Of a DNA stretch of 36,895 bases, positions 5,685-12,778 are shown piece by piece (the stretch's first letter is position 1; each line of letters opens with the position of its first letter). Both the position numbers and the translations under genes were made by a program. The notes under the pieces are model-generated. The model did no database searches. It was given only the letters and a program-made list of their open reading frames with translations, and was not told where the DNA came from. Source of the stretch: a virus. Where the stretch lies: positions 1 to 36,895 of IMG/VR virus record IMGVR_UViG_3300045918_000334, one strand, 5' to 3'.

Positions 5685-5803
5685 CGTGCGGGCACGAGTA
5701 CGAGAATGGCAGTGGTCGGCGTAAGCGCTGCGCCACGTGCGCCCGGTTGCACCACCTGGCTCAGATGAGAGAGCATAGCAGGATGGTGTATCATGGCAAA
5801 TGA
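5672..5803 (+). CDS. Micro zinc-finger protein (43 aa)
   Basis: ATG at 5672, stop at 5803, overlapping both neighbours. Two metal-ligand pairs are seen: C6-x-H8 and C20-x2-C23, in CGHEYENGSGRRKRCATC, followed by a basic His-rich helix (LHHLAQMREHSRM). This is the size and shape of a minimal zinc finger that could bind DNA or RNA. No clear ribosome-binding site, so it is probably coupled to upstream translation. Confidence 0.5.
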   Translation: MPVLACGHEYENGSGRRKRCATCARLHHLAQMREHSRMVYHGK

Positions 5804-6137
5804 GGCAGCGGTACAAGCGGAGGTGCGGCTGGAGGCGGCGCGGCGCGGCGTTATACTCTGGCGTAATAATACCGGAGTGCTGCCGGACGTAACCGGTCGT
5901 CCTGTGCGGTACGGTCTGGGCAATGACTCCCGACAGGCCAACGAGGTATGCAAGAGTAGTGACCTGATAGGTGTTGGTCCGGATGGCCGCTTTTGGGCGC
6001 TGGAGTGCAAAAGTCGTGGATGGCATCTCACTCCAGGCGATAAGCGCGGGCAGGCGCAGCTGGCGTTTTTAAATTTAGTCAGGAGCAAAGGCGGCGTCGC
6101 TGCGTTTGTTACCTGCGTGGAGGATATACCATTATGA
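5793..6137 (+). CDS. VRR-NUC domain PD-(D/E)XK nuclease
   Basis: 114 aa, the normal length for stand-alone phage VRR-NUC proteins. Motifs: N-terminal QAEVRLEAARRGVILWRNNTG with the conserved Glu; SDLIGVGPDGRFWALECKS containing the catalytic D...ExK triad; and GQAQLAFLNLVRSKGGVAAFV, the typical Q-x3-L...GG-x-A-x3-V segment. Such nucleases act on branched or flapped DNA during replication and recombination. Start ATG at 5793 with AGGA upstream. The stop overlaps the next ATG (ATGA at 6134-6137). Surrounded by helicase and primase genes, so a role in DNA processing fits. Confidence 0.9.
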   Translation: MANEAAVQAEVRLEAARRGVILWRNNTGVLPDVTGRPVRYGLGNDSRQANEVCKSSDLIGVGPDGRFWALECKSRGWHLTPGDKRGQAQLAFLNLVRSKGGVAAFVTCVEDIPL

Positions 6138-6442
6138 GACTCAAACCAGAGGATAGATATAATCACATACTCGATGCAGCCATACGAGTGGCGGAGCGGA
6201 GCGGATACCGTACGCTGACCAGGCAGGATGTGGCAGAGGAGGCTGGTGTGAGTCCGGGCCTCGTATCACACTACTATTTGTACGTGGAGCTGTTACGCAT
6301 GGAGGTGCTTGCCAAAGGTGTGGAGCGTGGCGTGCTGCCTATTGTGGCGGAAGGTCTGGTGGCGGGTGAGCTTGTAGCTCGTCGGGCGCCAGAGGAATTG
6401 AGGCAACGCGCGGCGGTCTCGCTGATGGGCGGTGGGGTGTGA
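6134..6442 (+). CDS. TetR-type HTH regulator, short phage form
   Basis: 102 aa. The N-terminal 60 residues match a TetR DNA-binding domain: ILDAAIRVAERSGYRTLTRQDVAEEAGVSPGLVSHYY, with the recognition helix at SPGLVSHYY. The remaining 40 residues are too short for the usual ligand-binding dimerisation domain, so it is either DNA-binding only or dimerises differently. Translationally coupled on both sides (ATGA with the nuclease, GTGTGA with the primase). It may regulate the early operons, and the inverted repeats at 2623-2677, 13053-13066 and 13630-13669 are candidate targets (inference). Confidence 0.82.
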   Translation: MRLKPEDRYNHILDAAIRVAERSGYRTLTRQDVAEEAGVSPGLVSHYYLYVELLRMEVLAKGVERGVLPIVAEGLVAGELVARRAPEELRQRAAVSLMGGGV

Positions 6443-8748
6443 CGGGGGCGCAGTACATAATTTACAACTCCGATAAAAAGCCCCGCTCGCCATACACCGG
6501 ACAGGTGTGTGATCCGCACGACCAGGCCAACCGATCCGACCGTACCACCGCCGAGACTGCTGTAATGCTCGGTATGGGCGAGGGTATCGGGTATGTATTC
6601 TCCGATAATGACGGGCTATTTTTTCTCGATATTGACCACGCACTGCACGACGGACAGTGGTCCGCCGTAGCGATTGAACTCTGCACCGCTCTGTCCGGCT
6701 GTTATGTTGAGATAAGCCGAAGCGGCACTGGTCTCCACATCATTGGTACAGGTACACTCCCCTCCGGCCATCGTACCCGCTGTCAGGAGCACGGTCTGGA
6801 GTTATACACGTCCGGGAGATACTGCGCGTTGACGGGCAAGCAGGCGTCCGGCTCGTGGCAGCATGCGCCACAGGGCGCGCTTGACTCTATCCTGCAGCGT
6901 TACTTCCCGGCCACCGTGGGAGCGGTAGATGCCGAGTGGACAGACGGTCCGGCGCCGGAGTGGTCCGGCCCGACCGACGACCTGGATCTCATTGCAAAGA
7001 TGCTCGCTGCCAAGACCAGTGCTGCCGCTGCGTTCGGCGGGCGCGCCACTTTGCCAGAGTTATGGGCGGGTGACGCCAGCGCGTATCATGATGACGCCAG
7101 CGCGGCGGATGCGGCATTGTGCCAACATCTCGCGTTCTGGACCGGGCGTGACTGCGAGCGGATGGACCGGCTCATGCGTATGAGTGGCTTGATGCGTGAT
7201 AAGTGGGACCGCGACGACTACCGCGAGCGCACCATTCTCCGTGCCGTTGGTCTATGCCAGCAGGTATACAACTCCTCCCCGCGCCAAGTGGTGATAGAGC
7301 CACCCCCGCCAGATGCGGAGCCTGACCGCTGGCGCTCCGGGAGTCAGATACTCACACCTACGATGCAGGTAGAGTATTTTAAAGGCTGCGTGTACGTGAC
7401 TGATCAGCATAAAATACTCGTACCGGATGGGCGGATGCTCAAACCTGATCAGTTCCGTGCCGTGTATGGCGGTTATCAATTTGCACTCGACTCCAGCGGC
7501 AAGACCACCAAGTCTGCGTGGGAAGCGTTTACCGAGTCCCAGACGTATAGCTGGCCCAAAGTCCACACCACCTGCTTCAGACCGGAAGCGCCGGCGGGGG
7601 GAATACTTAGCGAGGAGGGGTGGGATGTGGTCAACTCGTACGTTCCGATTGATACCCCGCGCAAAGTGGGTGATGTGTCGCCATTTACAGGGCTATTGCT
7701 CAAATTGCTACCAGACGACCGGGACCGGGAGATCCTGACCAGCTACCTCGCCGCGTTGGTGCAGTATCCCGGCAAGAAATTCCAATGGTGGCCGGTATTA
7801 CAGGGCACAGAGGGCAACGGTAAGTCGGCTATTATCCGTGCTATAACAGCTGCGGTTGGTAACAGGTATACACATATACCAAACGTGGATGACATGGCTC
7901 GTAACGGTTTTAAATTTAACGCTTGGGTGAGTGGTAAACTGTTTATTGGCATCGAAGAAATTTATGTACCGGACCGGCGTGATTTTCTGGAAGCGTTCAA
8001 AACCACGGTAACAAACGAGCGCGTGCAGATCGAGGGTAAGGGTGTCAATCAAATTATGGGCGATAACCGGGCCAACGGTATACTCTGTACCAACCACAAA
8101 GACGGCGTACCCACCACCGTTGACACGCGACGGTATGCCATACTATTTACGGCGCAACAGAGCAAAGCTGACAAAGAGCGGGATGGCATGGGCGGTATGT
8201 ATTTCCCCGACCTGTACGATTGGTTTAGAGGTGAGGGGGACTACGCCAGCTGCGGTCTGGGGCACGGGTACGCCATTGTAAACGACTATTTGCGGACGTA
8301 CGCCATAGCAGAGGCACACAACCCCGCGCGAAGCTGTCAGGAGGCACCACGGACGAGTAGCACGGCGGAAGCTCTCCAGCTCTCTCTCGGTAGCGTGGAG
8401 CAAGAGGTTATGGAAGCAATCGAGACCGGCGCGCCTGGATTCGCGGGCGGTTGGGTGTCGTCGCTGGCACTGGATAAACTCCTAGAGGGTAAGCGGATGG
8501 ACGCAAGGCTACCGCGTAATAAGCGTCGCGGTCTCCTGGAGGGCCTAGGGTACATGCTGCACCCGTCGTTACCCGATGGCCGCGTCAATAACCCCGTGGC
8601 GATGGATGGCGGCAAACCCAGGCTATTTATAAAGCGTCACCATATACACTGTAACCTGCAAACGTGCGGTGAGATTGTAAGGCATTATACGGAGTGCCAG
8701 CAGGGGGGGGGTGGTTTGTCGGGAGTGTTTAAAAGCGCCACTGGTTGA
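6439..8748 (+). CDS. Primase-polymerase fused to SF3 helicase
   Basis: 769 aa, GTG start overlapping the preceding stop. N-terminal PrimPol (AEP) domain: FFLDIDHAL with Asp64/Asp66, then SRSGTGLHIIG with His100, and LELYTSGRYCALTG, the three active-site blocks of NrS-1-like primase-polymerases. The central ~120-330 part is a linker/DUF3987-like region. The C-terminal SF3/D5-type helicase has Walker A GTEGNGKS (456-463), FIGIEE (Walker B), and an ILCTNHKDG sensor-1 Asn. The protein primes and unwinds DNA and is probably the main replisome component; no separate replicative DNA polymerase is in the window. A run of nine G near the 3' end (8703-8711) is a potential slippage site but is in frame as read. 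Confidence 0.9.
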   Translation: MTGAQYIIYNSDKKPRSPYTGQVCDPHDQANRSDRTTAETAVMLGMGEGIGYVFSDNDGLFFLDIDHALHDGQWSAVAIELCTALSGCYVEISRSGTGLHIIGTGTLPSGHRTRCQEHGLELYTSGRYCALTGKQASGSWQHAPQGALDSILQRYFPATVGAVDAEWTDGPAPEWSGPTDDLDLIAKMLAAKTSAAAAFGGRATLPELWAGDASAYHDDASAADAALCQHLAFWTGRDCERMDRLMRMSGLMRDKWDRDDYRERTILRAVGLCQQVYNSSPRQVVIEPPPPDAEPDRWRSGSQILTPTMQVEYFKGCVYVTDQHKILVPDGRMLKPDQFRAVYGGYQFALDSSGKTTKSAWEAFTESQTYSWPKVHTTCFRPEAPAGGILSEEGWDVVNSYVPIDTPRKVGDVSPFTGLLLKLLPDDRDREILTSYLAALVQYPGKKFQWWPVLQGTEGNGKSAIIRAITAAVGNRYTHIPNVDDMARNGFKFNAWVSGKLFIGIEEIYVPDRRDFLEAFKTTVTNERVQIEGKGVNQIMGDNRANGILCTNHKDGVPTTVDTRRYAILFTAQQSKADKERDGMGGMYFPDLYDWFRGEGDYASCGLGHGYAIVNDYLRTYAIAEAHNPARSCQEAPRTSSTAEALQLSLGSVEQEVMEAIETGAPGFAGGWVSSLALDKLLEGKRMDARLPRNKRRGLLEGLGYMLHPSLPDGRVNNPVAMDGGKPRLFIKRHHIHCNLQTCGEIVRHYTECQQGGGGLSGVFKSATG

Positions 8749-8757
8749 GGGTGGCGC
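8735..8757 (-). terminator. Rho-independent terminator of the leftward operon
   Basis: GCGCCAC (8735-8741) and GTGGCGC (8751-8757) form a perfect 7-bp GC-rich stem with a 9-nt loop. On the minus strand the stem is followed by TTTTAAA, the expected U-tract. On the plus strand it is followed by G-rich sequence, so it works only leftward. It overlaps the end of the primase gene, and the primase stop codon lies in the loop. Confidence 0.8.
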
Positions 8758-8767
8758 GTGGGGTGTA

Positions 8768-8902
8768 TTACTTGCTTTTATCTATTATGCGTTTATAAAT
8801 GTATCCGTCTACGGAGAGGCCCGCCCGGCGGGCCGCCTCCCGGATCTCTTCCGCCTCCTCTGGTTGCACTCGGACCGATAAAATCACACTGTAGGCTGTC
8901 AC
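8768..8902 (-). CDS. Ribbon-helix-helix (Arc/CopG-like) regulator (44 aa)
   Basis: GTG start at 8902, chosen because GGGGAGGT lies 6 nt upstream and the GTGA overlaps the stop of the preceding gene; a longer in-frame version would start inside that gene. The sequence YSVILSVRVQPEEAEEIREAARRAGLSVDGYIYKRI has the pattern of one beta-strand followed by two helices with the GLS-x2-GYI turn. It would form a dimer that binds DNA through the strand, and is the likely autoregulator of this small-gene operon (inference). Confidence 0.75.
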   Translation of the reverse strand: MTAYSVILSVRVQPEEAEEIREAARRAGLSVDGYIYKRIIDKSK

Positions 8903-9090
8903 GTTACTACCTCCCCGAATTCGTTTTCTACGTCTACTGCTGCGATATTCCATGGCATATTTTTACATCCCCGGATAGCATCCGCGTGCCGTATGGCGGT
9001 GCGTTTAGTTTTCCAGCTCGTGCGGCCTCTAACAGATAGGTATGATCCATTACCGGCGCTGTCTATGAGGTGAACACTGTAGGCTCTCAT
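8899..9090 (-). CDS. Small hypothetical protein (63 aa)
   Basis: Starts at MRAYSVHLIDSAGNG, with GGGAGG 10 nt upstream and a stop that overlaps the next GTG. Its opening AYSVHL resembles AYSVIL of the following RHH gene, perhaps a shared beta-strand. The remainder is basic (TSWKTKRTAIRHADAIRG) and ends acidic (VDVENEFGEVVT). No family is recognised. Overlaps on both sides indicate a coupled operon member. Confidence 0.68.
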   Translation of the reverse strand: MRAYSVHLIDSAGNGSYLSVRGRTSWKTKRTAIRHADAIRGCKNMPWNIAAVDVENEFGEVVT

Positions 9091-9188
9091 CGTTTTATAT
9101 CCTCCCGGATCTGTTTGACTTCTAAGCATACGCCCCATAATACGGCAAGGGCACAAACTGTTACCATTAAATAGCCTAGTACTATCAT
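9087..9188 (-). CDS. 33-aa single-pass membrane peptide
   Basis: ATG at 9188 overlaps the preceding TGA (ATGA), and its own TGA overlaps the next ATG (ATGA), so it fills the gap between two genes exactly. The peptide is MIVLGYLMVTVCALAVLWGV followed by a charged tail with KQIREDIKR, i.e. one hydrophobic helix and a cytoplasmic basic tail. Small phage membrane peptides often modulate lysis, superinfection or host membrane enzymes; which one applies here is unknown. Confidence 0.65.
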   Translation of the reverse strand: MIVLGYLMVTVCALAVLWGVCLEVKQIREDIKR

Positions 9189-9940
9189 ACATCCTCCATG
9201 TCGGCGGCGTATTGTAGTATGGCGCGGTTGGTGGCGTGGTCTGTTAGGCTCTGGCCGGTTGCATCAATATGCTGTAGCATGTCGGCGGCGCTCTCGTAAA
9301 ATGCAACGGGCCATTGTGCCTGGTTGCGCGCTGTCCGTTCCTGTATGAGTAAGGCAAGGGCCAGATTATTTTTTAGCATGATAGCTTCATAGACCGGTGC
9401 CAGTCGTTTAAAATCGATGTAGCCGTTGCCGCCTGACTCAACCTGAAAGTACGTGTTAGTTTCTTCTTTGGCTTGTTCGTATGCTTCCCGGTTTATATCG
9501 GTGCCTAGGTCACAATCCTCCACGGCCGTCTGGTACTCGCGGGTGCATTCCCGGTGTAGGTCATTCCCGGCGTTAGTTATATACTCATCCTCAATCTCCG
9601 CCTCAACCAGGCTTACAAGCTCATCATCAAAGCACGGGTAATTATCCAGGCTCTCCAGTAACTCCTGGTTCTCCGGGGTGGCGAGTAGCCAGGCTGTCAC
9701 ACCACCATAACTGCCGGTCTCCCGGTGCGCTATAAGATCGTTTTCTTCCAGGTAATGGACGTTGGCGCGTTCAACGGCGCAACTGTTATCATAATCGCCA
9801 TAACTAAGTACTGCATGGCTTATAAGCTGCCGGCAGCTGGCCGGGTCCCCGTGCTCTGCTGGGCCTGTGGCCGGTGGGTTGTCGTAGCTGCACGTCCAGC
9901 AGCGTGGGTCATCACATTGGGTGCGGGTAATTGTGCTCAC
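9185..9940 (-). CDS. Hypothetical acidic protein (251 aa)
   Basis: GTG at 9940 with AAGGAGGT 6 nt upstream. The N-terminus has a Cys pair motif, CDDPRCWTC, and CRQ/SC-containing loops that may bind metal. The middle is acidic (LVSLVEAEIEDEYI; TAVEDCDLGTD) and the C-terminus is helical. No catalytic motif is recognised. The composition (Asp/Glu excess, many Tyr) matches the neighbouring 205-aa and 231-aa proteins, suggesting a common class of acidic phage proteins. DNA-mimic anti-restriction proteins are one type with such composition, but no family match is seen. Confidence 0.75.
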   Translation of the reverse strand: MSTITRTQCDDPRCWTCSYDNPPATGPAEHGDPASCRQLISHAVLSYGDYDNSCAVERANVHYLEENDLIAHRETGSYGGVTAWLLATPENQELLESLDNYPCFDDELVSLVEAEIEDEYITNAGNDLHRECTREYQTAVEDCDLGTDINREAYEQAKEETNTYFQVESGGNGYIDFKRLAPVYEAIMLKNNLALALLIQERTARNQAQWPVAFYESAADMLQHIDATGQSLTDHATNRAILQYAADMEDV

Positions 9941-9951
9941 GGTATACCTCC

Positions 9952-10569
9952 TTAGAAGTCCTGGATTATAAAGCTCTCGCCGTCGATGTCGATCACCTGC
10001 GTACTGTCCCGGATTTTATCGAGCGTGGCCTCGTAGTCAAGCTCTCCCTCAGTTGCTTCGGTCATGGTGGCTGTAATGAAGTAAAAATATCCTCCGGCGT
10101 TGAATCCCTGTTCAATGTCGGTGCTATTAGTCAGTCCATCGATGGCCTGCTGGATCTCTTCAAGTTTGGTGGCGTCTATTTCTTCCTGCAGCTGGTCGGC
10201 GGCGCTCTCCAGTTCCTCCAATATGTAGTTTTTTGCGTCGTCCGCGTCATCGAATTCTGCCGGCTCGCTGGCTGGCATGTACCCTGGCATATTCCACCCG
10301 GCAAAGTATACCGGTGTGGCTGGCTCGGGCTCGGTGTCCCATGCAAGATAGTCGTCGCTGTAAGCCCCTGCGAATTCGGCGGCGTTCTCATACTCGGTGA
10401 AATCACCACAAAGTGCGATTACGTCCAGCTCTATCTCCTCTCCGGTGCTGTCCTCGTACTCCTCCAGGTAGTCAAAAAGGGCTTTTTTGCCTGCGTAGCT
10501 AAAGTTGTTGTCACGGTTCATATCCACAAATGATCTCTCAAAATTGTAAAAATTGACGGTGTGTTTCAT
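9952..10569 (-). CDS. Acidic phage/plasmid hypothetical protein (205 aa)
   Basis: ATG at 10569 with AAGGAGG in a short hairpin upstream. The N-terminal half has the block FSYAGKKALFDYLEEYEDSTG then EEIELDVIALCGDFTEYE, which I recognise as a widespread uncharacterised family in phages and plasmids (typically F-x-R...FSY-x-ALFDYLE...DVIALCC-x-E). It is extremely acidic overall. The C-terminal half is unrelated coiled-coil-like (ESAADQLQEEIDATKLEEIQQ). Function unknown; it sits with other acidic proteins, consistent with an anti-host role (inference). Confidence 0.8.
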   Translation of the reverse strand: MKHTVNFYNFERSFVDMNRDNNFSYAGKKALFDYLEEYEDSTGEEIELDVIALCGDFTEYENAAEFAGAYSDDYLAWDTEPEPATPVYFAGWNMPGYMPASEPAEFDDADDAKNYILEELESAADQLQEEIDATKLEEIQQAIDGLTNSTDIEQGFNAGGYFYFITATMTEATEGELDYEATLDKIRDSTQVIDIDGESFIIQDF

Positions 10570-10617
10570 GGCTTGGTTGCCTCCTTAGGCGGTTAAGGTT
10601 GGTTGTATCGCAGTTGG

Positions 10618-10731
10618 CTATTCGCTGGCAGCCGGGGTTTTACGGGGCTTGCCCTTCGGCCATCCCCCTTTTTTGGCAGCCTGCCGGGATTGCTCGGCTG
10701 ATTCAGGGGAGCGGGGCTGAAGGTAGCCCCG
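10618..10731 (-). CDS. Small basic tail-like protein (37 aa), possible frameshift partner
   Basis: Starts at MRGYLQPRSPE (ATG at 10731), overlaps the end of the 53-aa gene by 29 bp and has no clear RBS. It ends with KKGGWPKGKPRK and TPAASE. The GWPKGKPRK segment resembles AT-hook-like RGRP tails found in small phage DNA-binding proteins. It could be made by translational coupling or by frameshifting from the 53-aa gene. An upstream in-frame ATG at 10827 lies fully inside that gene. Confidence 0.4.
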   Translation of the reverse strand, partial: RGYLQPRSPESAEQSRQAAKKGGWPKGKPRKTPAASE

Positions 10732-10864
10732 CATGACAGACACTTGACATTGGAATGATCGTGCAGTTATTGGAACCACGACCCTTATTGTTGGCATACC
10801 AGAAATAAAGGAAAGATCCGTCGTCAAGTTTCATACTCTGAATTCCGTTCATTAATGCGCTCAT
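10703..10864 (-). CDS. Small hypothetical protein (53 aa)
   Basis: Starts at MSALMNGIQSMKLDDGS with the RBS module AGGAGGCCACACC-ATGAGC, which is identical to the one in front of the 231-aa gene. Contains FLYFWYANNKGRGSNNC, rich in aromatic residues and Asn. No family is recognised. Confidence rests on the RBS and operon position. Confidence 0.6.
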   Translation of the reverse strand: MSALMNGIQSMKLDDGSFLYFWYANNKGRGSNNCTIIPMSSVCHAGLPSAPLP

Positions 10865-10953
10865 GGTGTGGCCTCCTGAGTTGTTTTTTCCTTCACTGTA
10901 CCCCGATGATCGAGCTTGGCAGAGCCAGGCTCCTTGTCGAATGCCACCCCTCA

Positions 10954-11148
10954 TTATGCGTTCTCTTTAGAATTCATGAAACTTTCAGCAGCTTCACGAT
11001 CTGCGAACCACATGGCATAAACTTGGTCGGATTCTGCCATGAGCCAGCAACCGTTTGTTGTCTGATCGTCACTTTCCAGAATGAAAGCAGGGGAGGTGAA
11101 TTCGTCTTCTGTGATTTCTACTGATTCTCTGATGATAGTGCGTTTCAT
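10954..11148 (-). CDS. Small acidic hypothetical protein (64 aa)
   Basis: ATG at 11148 overlaps the stop of the 231-aa gene (ATGA), with an AAGGAGG RBS inside that gene. The sequence has an acidic N-terminal half (ESVEITEDEFTSPAFILESDD) and a segment QVYAMWFADREAAESFMNS of the type seen in small single-domain phage proteins with a strand-helix layout. No function is assigned. Confidence 0.68.
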   Translation of the reverse strand: MKRTIIRESVEITEDEFTSPAFILESDDQTTNGCWLMAESDQVYAMWFADREAAESFMNSKENA

Positions 11149-11840
11149 GGCGTGTGCCTCCTTAGGCGGTTAGCTTCTCTGCTCGGTGCTCCATGCGTCA
11201 CTGCGGCTATAAATTGGCTACGTAGTTCGTCGGCGGTGTATCCGTCGCCGCCATAATATCCCCAACACTCCTGGTCGCGGTCTGGATCTTGCCAGCTGTC
11301 CGCGATCGAGTCGCGGGTGTACTCCCAAACAACTACGCCGTATACCTCCCCACTACACCACTGGCTATAATTTTCGATGCTCCCGGTTGCGTATTGTAGC
11401 GGGTTGGTGCCATCGGCGGGTGCTATGTAATAGCCCGACATGCGATCAAGTATATAGTCAGCGTCGCTCGTGTCGTTGTTGTGTGCAGTCCTGTTCCGGC
11501 ACATTGCTGGCGTTACAAGCTCGCCCGCTCGGTAGTCTGGAGAGCTGCCCTGCACACTAATAACTCTGCCTGGGTTAGCACGGATAATGCGTTTCCATTC
11601 CTCCAGGTCTGGGCTGCTAGTGTGATGGTCGTATCTGTTATTAAACTGATAGAACTCGCCCTCGTCGTACTCTGTAAATGGGTCATTTGGGCACTCGTCC
11701 TGCACTAAAAAAGCGAGTACGGCGTGCAGTCCGTTTTCTGATAGGTACTCTCGTTCCGGGTCGCTGTTGGTGTTGAATGGCAGGGGTAGGATCTCCCCCT
11801 GTAGCTCGTAGCTGTATGTTGTGTGGTGGTGTATGCTCAT
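11145..11840 (-). CDS. Hypothetical acidic, Tyr-rich protein (231 aa)
   Basis: Start chosen at MSIHHHTTYSYE (11840) because AGGAGGCCACACC precedes it; an in-frame ATG 13 codons upstream lacks an RBS. The protein is Tyr/Asp/Glu rich, with a GYYGGDGYTADELRSQFIAAV segment near the C-terminus and several Trp residues. No catalytic motif or membrane segment is seen. It belongs compositionally with the 251-aa and 205-aa acidic proteins of the same operon. Confidence 0.72.
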   Translation of the reverse strand: MSIHHHTTYSYELQGEILPLPFNTNSDPEREYLSENGLHAVLAFLVQDECPNDPFTEYDEGEFYQFNNRYDHHTSSPDLEEWKRIIRANPGRVISVQGSSPDYRAGELVTPAMCRNRTAHNNDTSDADYILDRMSGYYIAPADGTNPLQYATGSIENYSQWCSGEVYGVVVWEYTRDSIADSWQDPDRDQECWGYYGGDGYTADELRSQFIAAVTHGAPSREANRLRRHTP

Positions 11841-11856
11841 GGTGTGGCCTCCTGGC

Positions 11857-12045
11857 TCATAGGCCGGTTGTGTGGTCAAGTCCTAGGCGTTTGCACTCAA
11901 GGTAAGCGGCGTGGGTCTTTGCTTCATACTGGCGTTGAAGTGCAGGTGTTACAAAAACGCTGCCTAAAAATCTATCTTCTTGACGTTCTGCAAGTTGGTA
12001 TGCTTTCAGTGCTCCGCGTTGCTGCTTGGTAAGTCTTGTCGTCAT
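11857..12045 (-). CDS. Small helical protein (62 aa), first gene of the leftward operon
   Basis: ATG at 12045 preceded by AGAGGGGGG. The sequence MTTRLTKQQRGALKAYQLAE then an Arg/Gln-rich helix suggests an all-alpha, basic protein. It is about 45 bp downstream of a strong promoter (12091-12118), so it is the first and probably most abundantly translated product of the unit. No family is recognised. Confidence 0.68.
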   Translation of the reverse strand: MTTRLTKQQRGALKAYQLAERQEDRFLGSVFVTPALQRQYEAKTHAAYLECKRLGLDHTTGL

Positions 12046-12090
12046 GGTATGCCCCCCTCTGATATTCTGTAGTTATGATCCTTGTATACA

Positions 12091-12118
12091 AATATACTCC
12101 TAATATTACGCATGTCAA
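12091..12118 (-). promoter_or_regulatory. Leftward sigma70-type promoter of the small-gene operon
   Basis: On the minus strand TTGACA (12118-12113), 16-nt spacer, TATATT (12096-12091). It drives the block 12045-8768, which ends at the terminator 8735-8757. This is the best-matching promoter in the window. Confidence 0.75.
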
Positions 12119-12128
12119 GTATTATTTT

Positions 12129-12716
12129 TTAGTTGGTATAGTCCGGTGCTTCCGGGTACTTGTCCAAGCGTAACGTAGGCAGTGCGCGAATCGCCCGCAA
12201 GTTGTGTGGCGTGGCCCGGCGGACCGCCACAATCAGCAGCATGTGCGGATGCGCCCGCTTTATCTCTTTGCGCATCTGGATAGCTGCGCAGTTGCTTGTA
12301 CCGACGTATGAGACAATCAAACCGCTGCAGAGATCCGTTACATAGTAGTAGCGTATCTGGCGGGGTGTTGGGGCGTCGGGTTTACGTTGCGGCGTGGTGC
12401 GTGGTGCGTTGCGGCGTGTCATAGCCACGCATTGTAAGCAGATATGCGGCGTCTTCACGTACCGCCACGAGTTGTGGCCCTGTGCGGTGCACGTCGCCCT
12501 GAATATGGGAAGGCCTGCCCGCTTGGCGTAGTCCAGTGAGATATTAGCTTTTCCGTATAGCGCCGTCATGGCTACGATCATTGTACCGCGTCGGCGCGGA
12601 AAACAATCTACACATAGCCCTGATCCAGTCCATCGGTGCCTGTGCTTTGTATCGTGTTTACACGTGCCCGTGTATTGTCGGTCCCCCGCTAATAATGCTG
12701 CTTTTCGTCTGTTCAT
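12129..12716 (-). CDS. Hypothetical double zinc-finger protein (195 aa)
   Basis: ATG at 12716 with GGGGGGA upstream. The N-terminal half has two similar Cys/His modules: CKHDTKHRHRWTGSGLCVDC (residues about 19-38) and CTAQGHNSWRYVKTPHICLQC (about 75-95). Each has the order C-x(n)-H-x(n)-R/W...C-x2-C, probably one zinc each. After a basic PRTTPQRKPDAPTPRQ linker comes a C-terminal domain beginning RYYYVTDLCSGLIVSYVGTSN, which has a faint resemblance to the strand pattern of GIY-YIG nucleases, but no full motif. Nucleic-acid binding is likely and a nuclease is possible. It has its own promoter at 12749-12778. Confidence 0.68.
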   Translation of the reverse strand: MNRRKAALLAGDRQYTGTCKHDTKHRHRWTGSGLCVDCFPRRRGTMIVAMTALYGKANISLDYAKRAGLPIFRATCTAQGHNSWRYVKTPHICLQCVAMTRRNAPRTTPQRKPDAPTPRQIRYYYVTDLCSGLIVSYVGTSNCAAIQMRKEIKRAHPHMLLIVAVRRATPHNLRAIRALPTLRLDKYPEAPDYTN

Positions 12717-12748
12717 AATATTGTCCCCCCGTAATATTTGGCTGTAGA

Positions 12749-12778
12749 ATATTAGCAGATGCCGCGGGAGCTTGTCAA
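12749..12778 (-). promoter_or_regulatory. Leftward promoter of the zinc-finger gene
   Basis: On the minus strand TTGACA (12778-12773), 18-nt spacer, TAATAT (12754-12749). Its first twelve bases, TTGACAAGCTCC, are identical to those of the rightward promoter at 13065. Confidence 0.65.
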
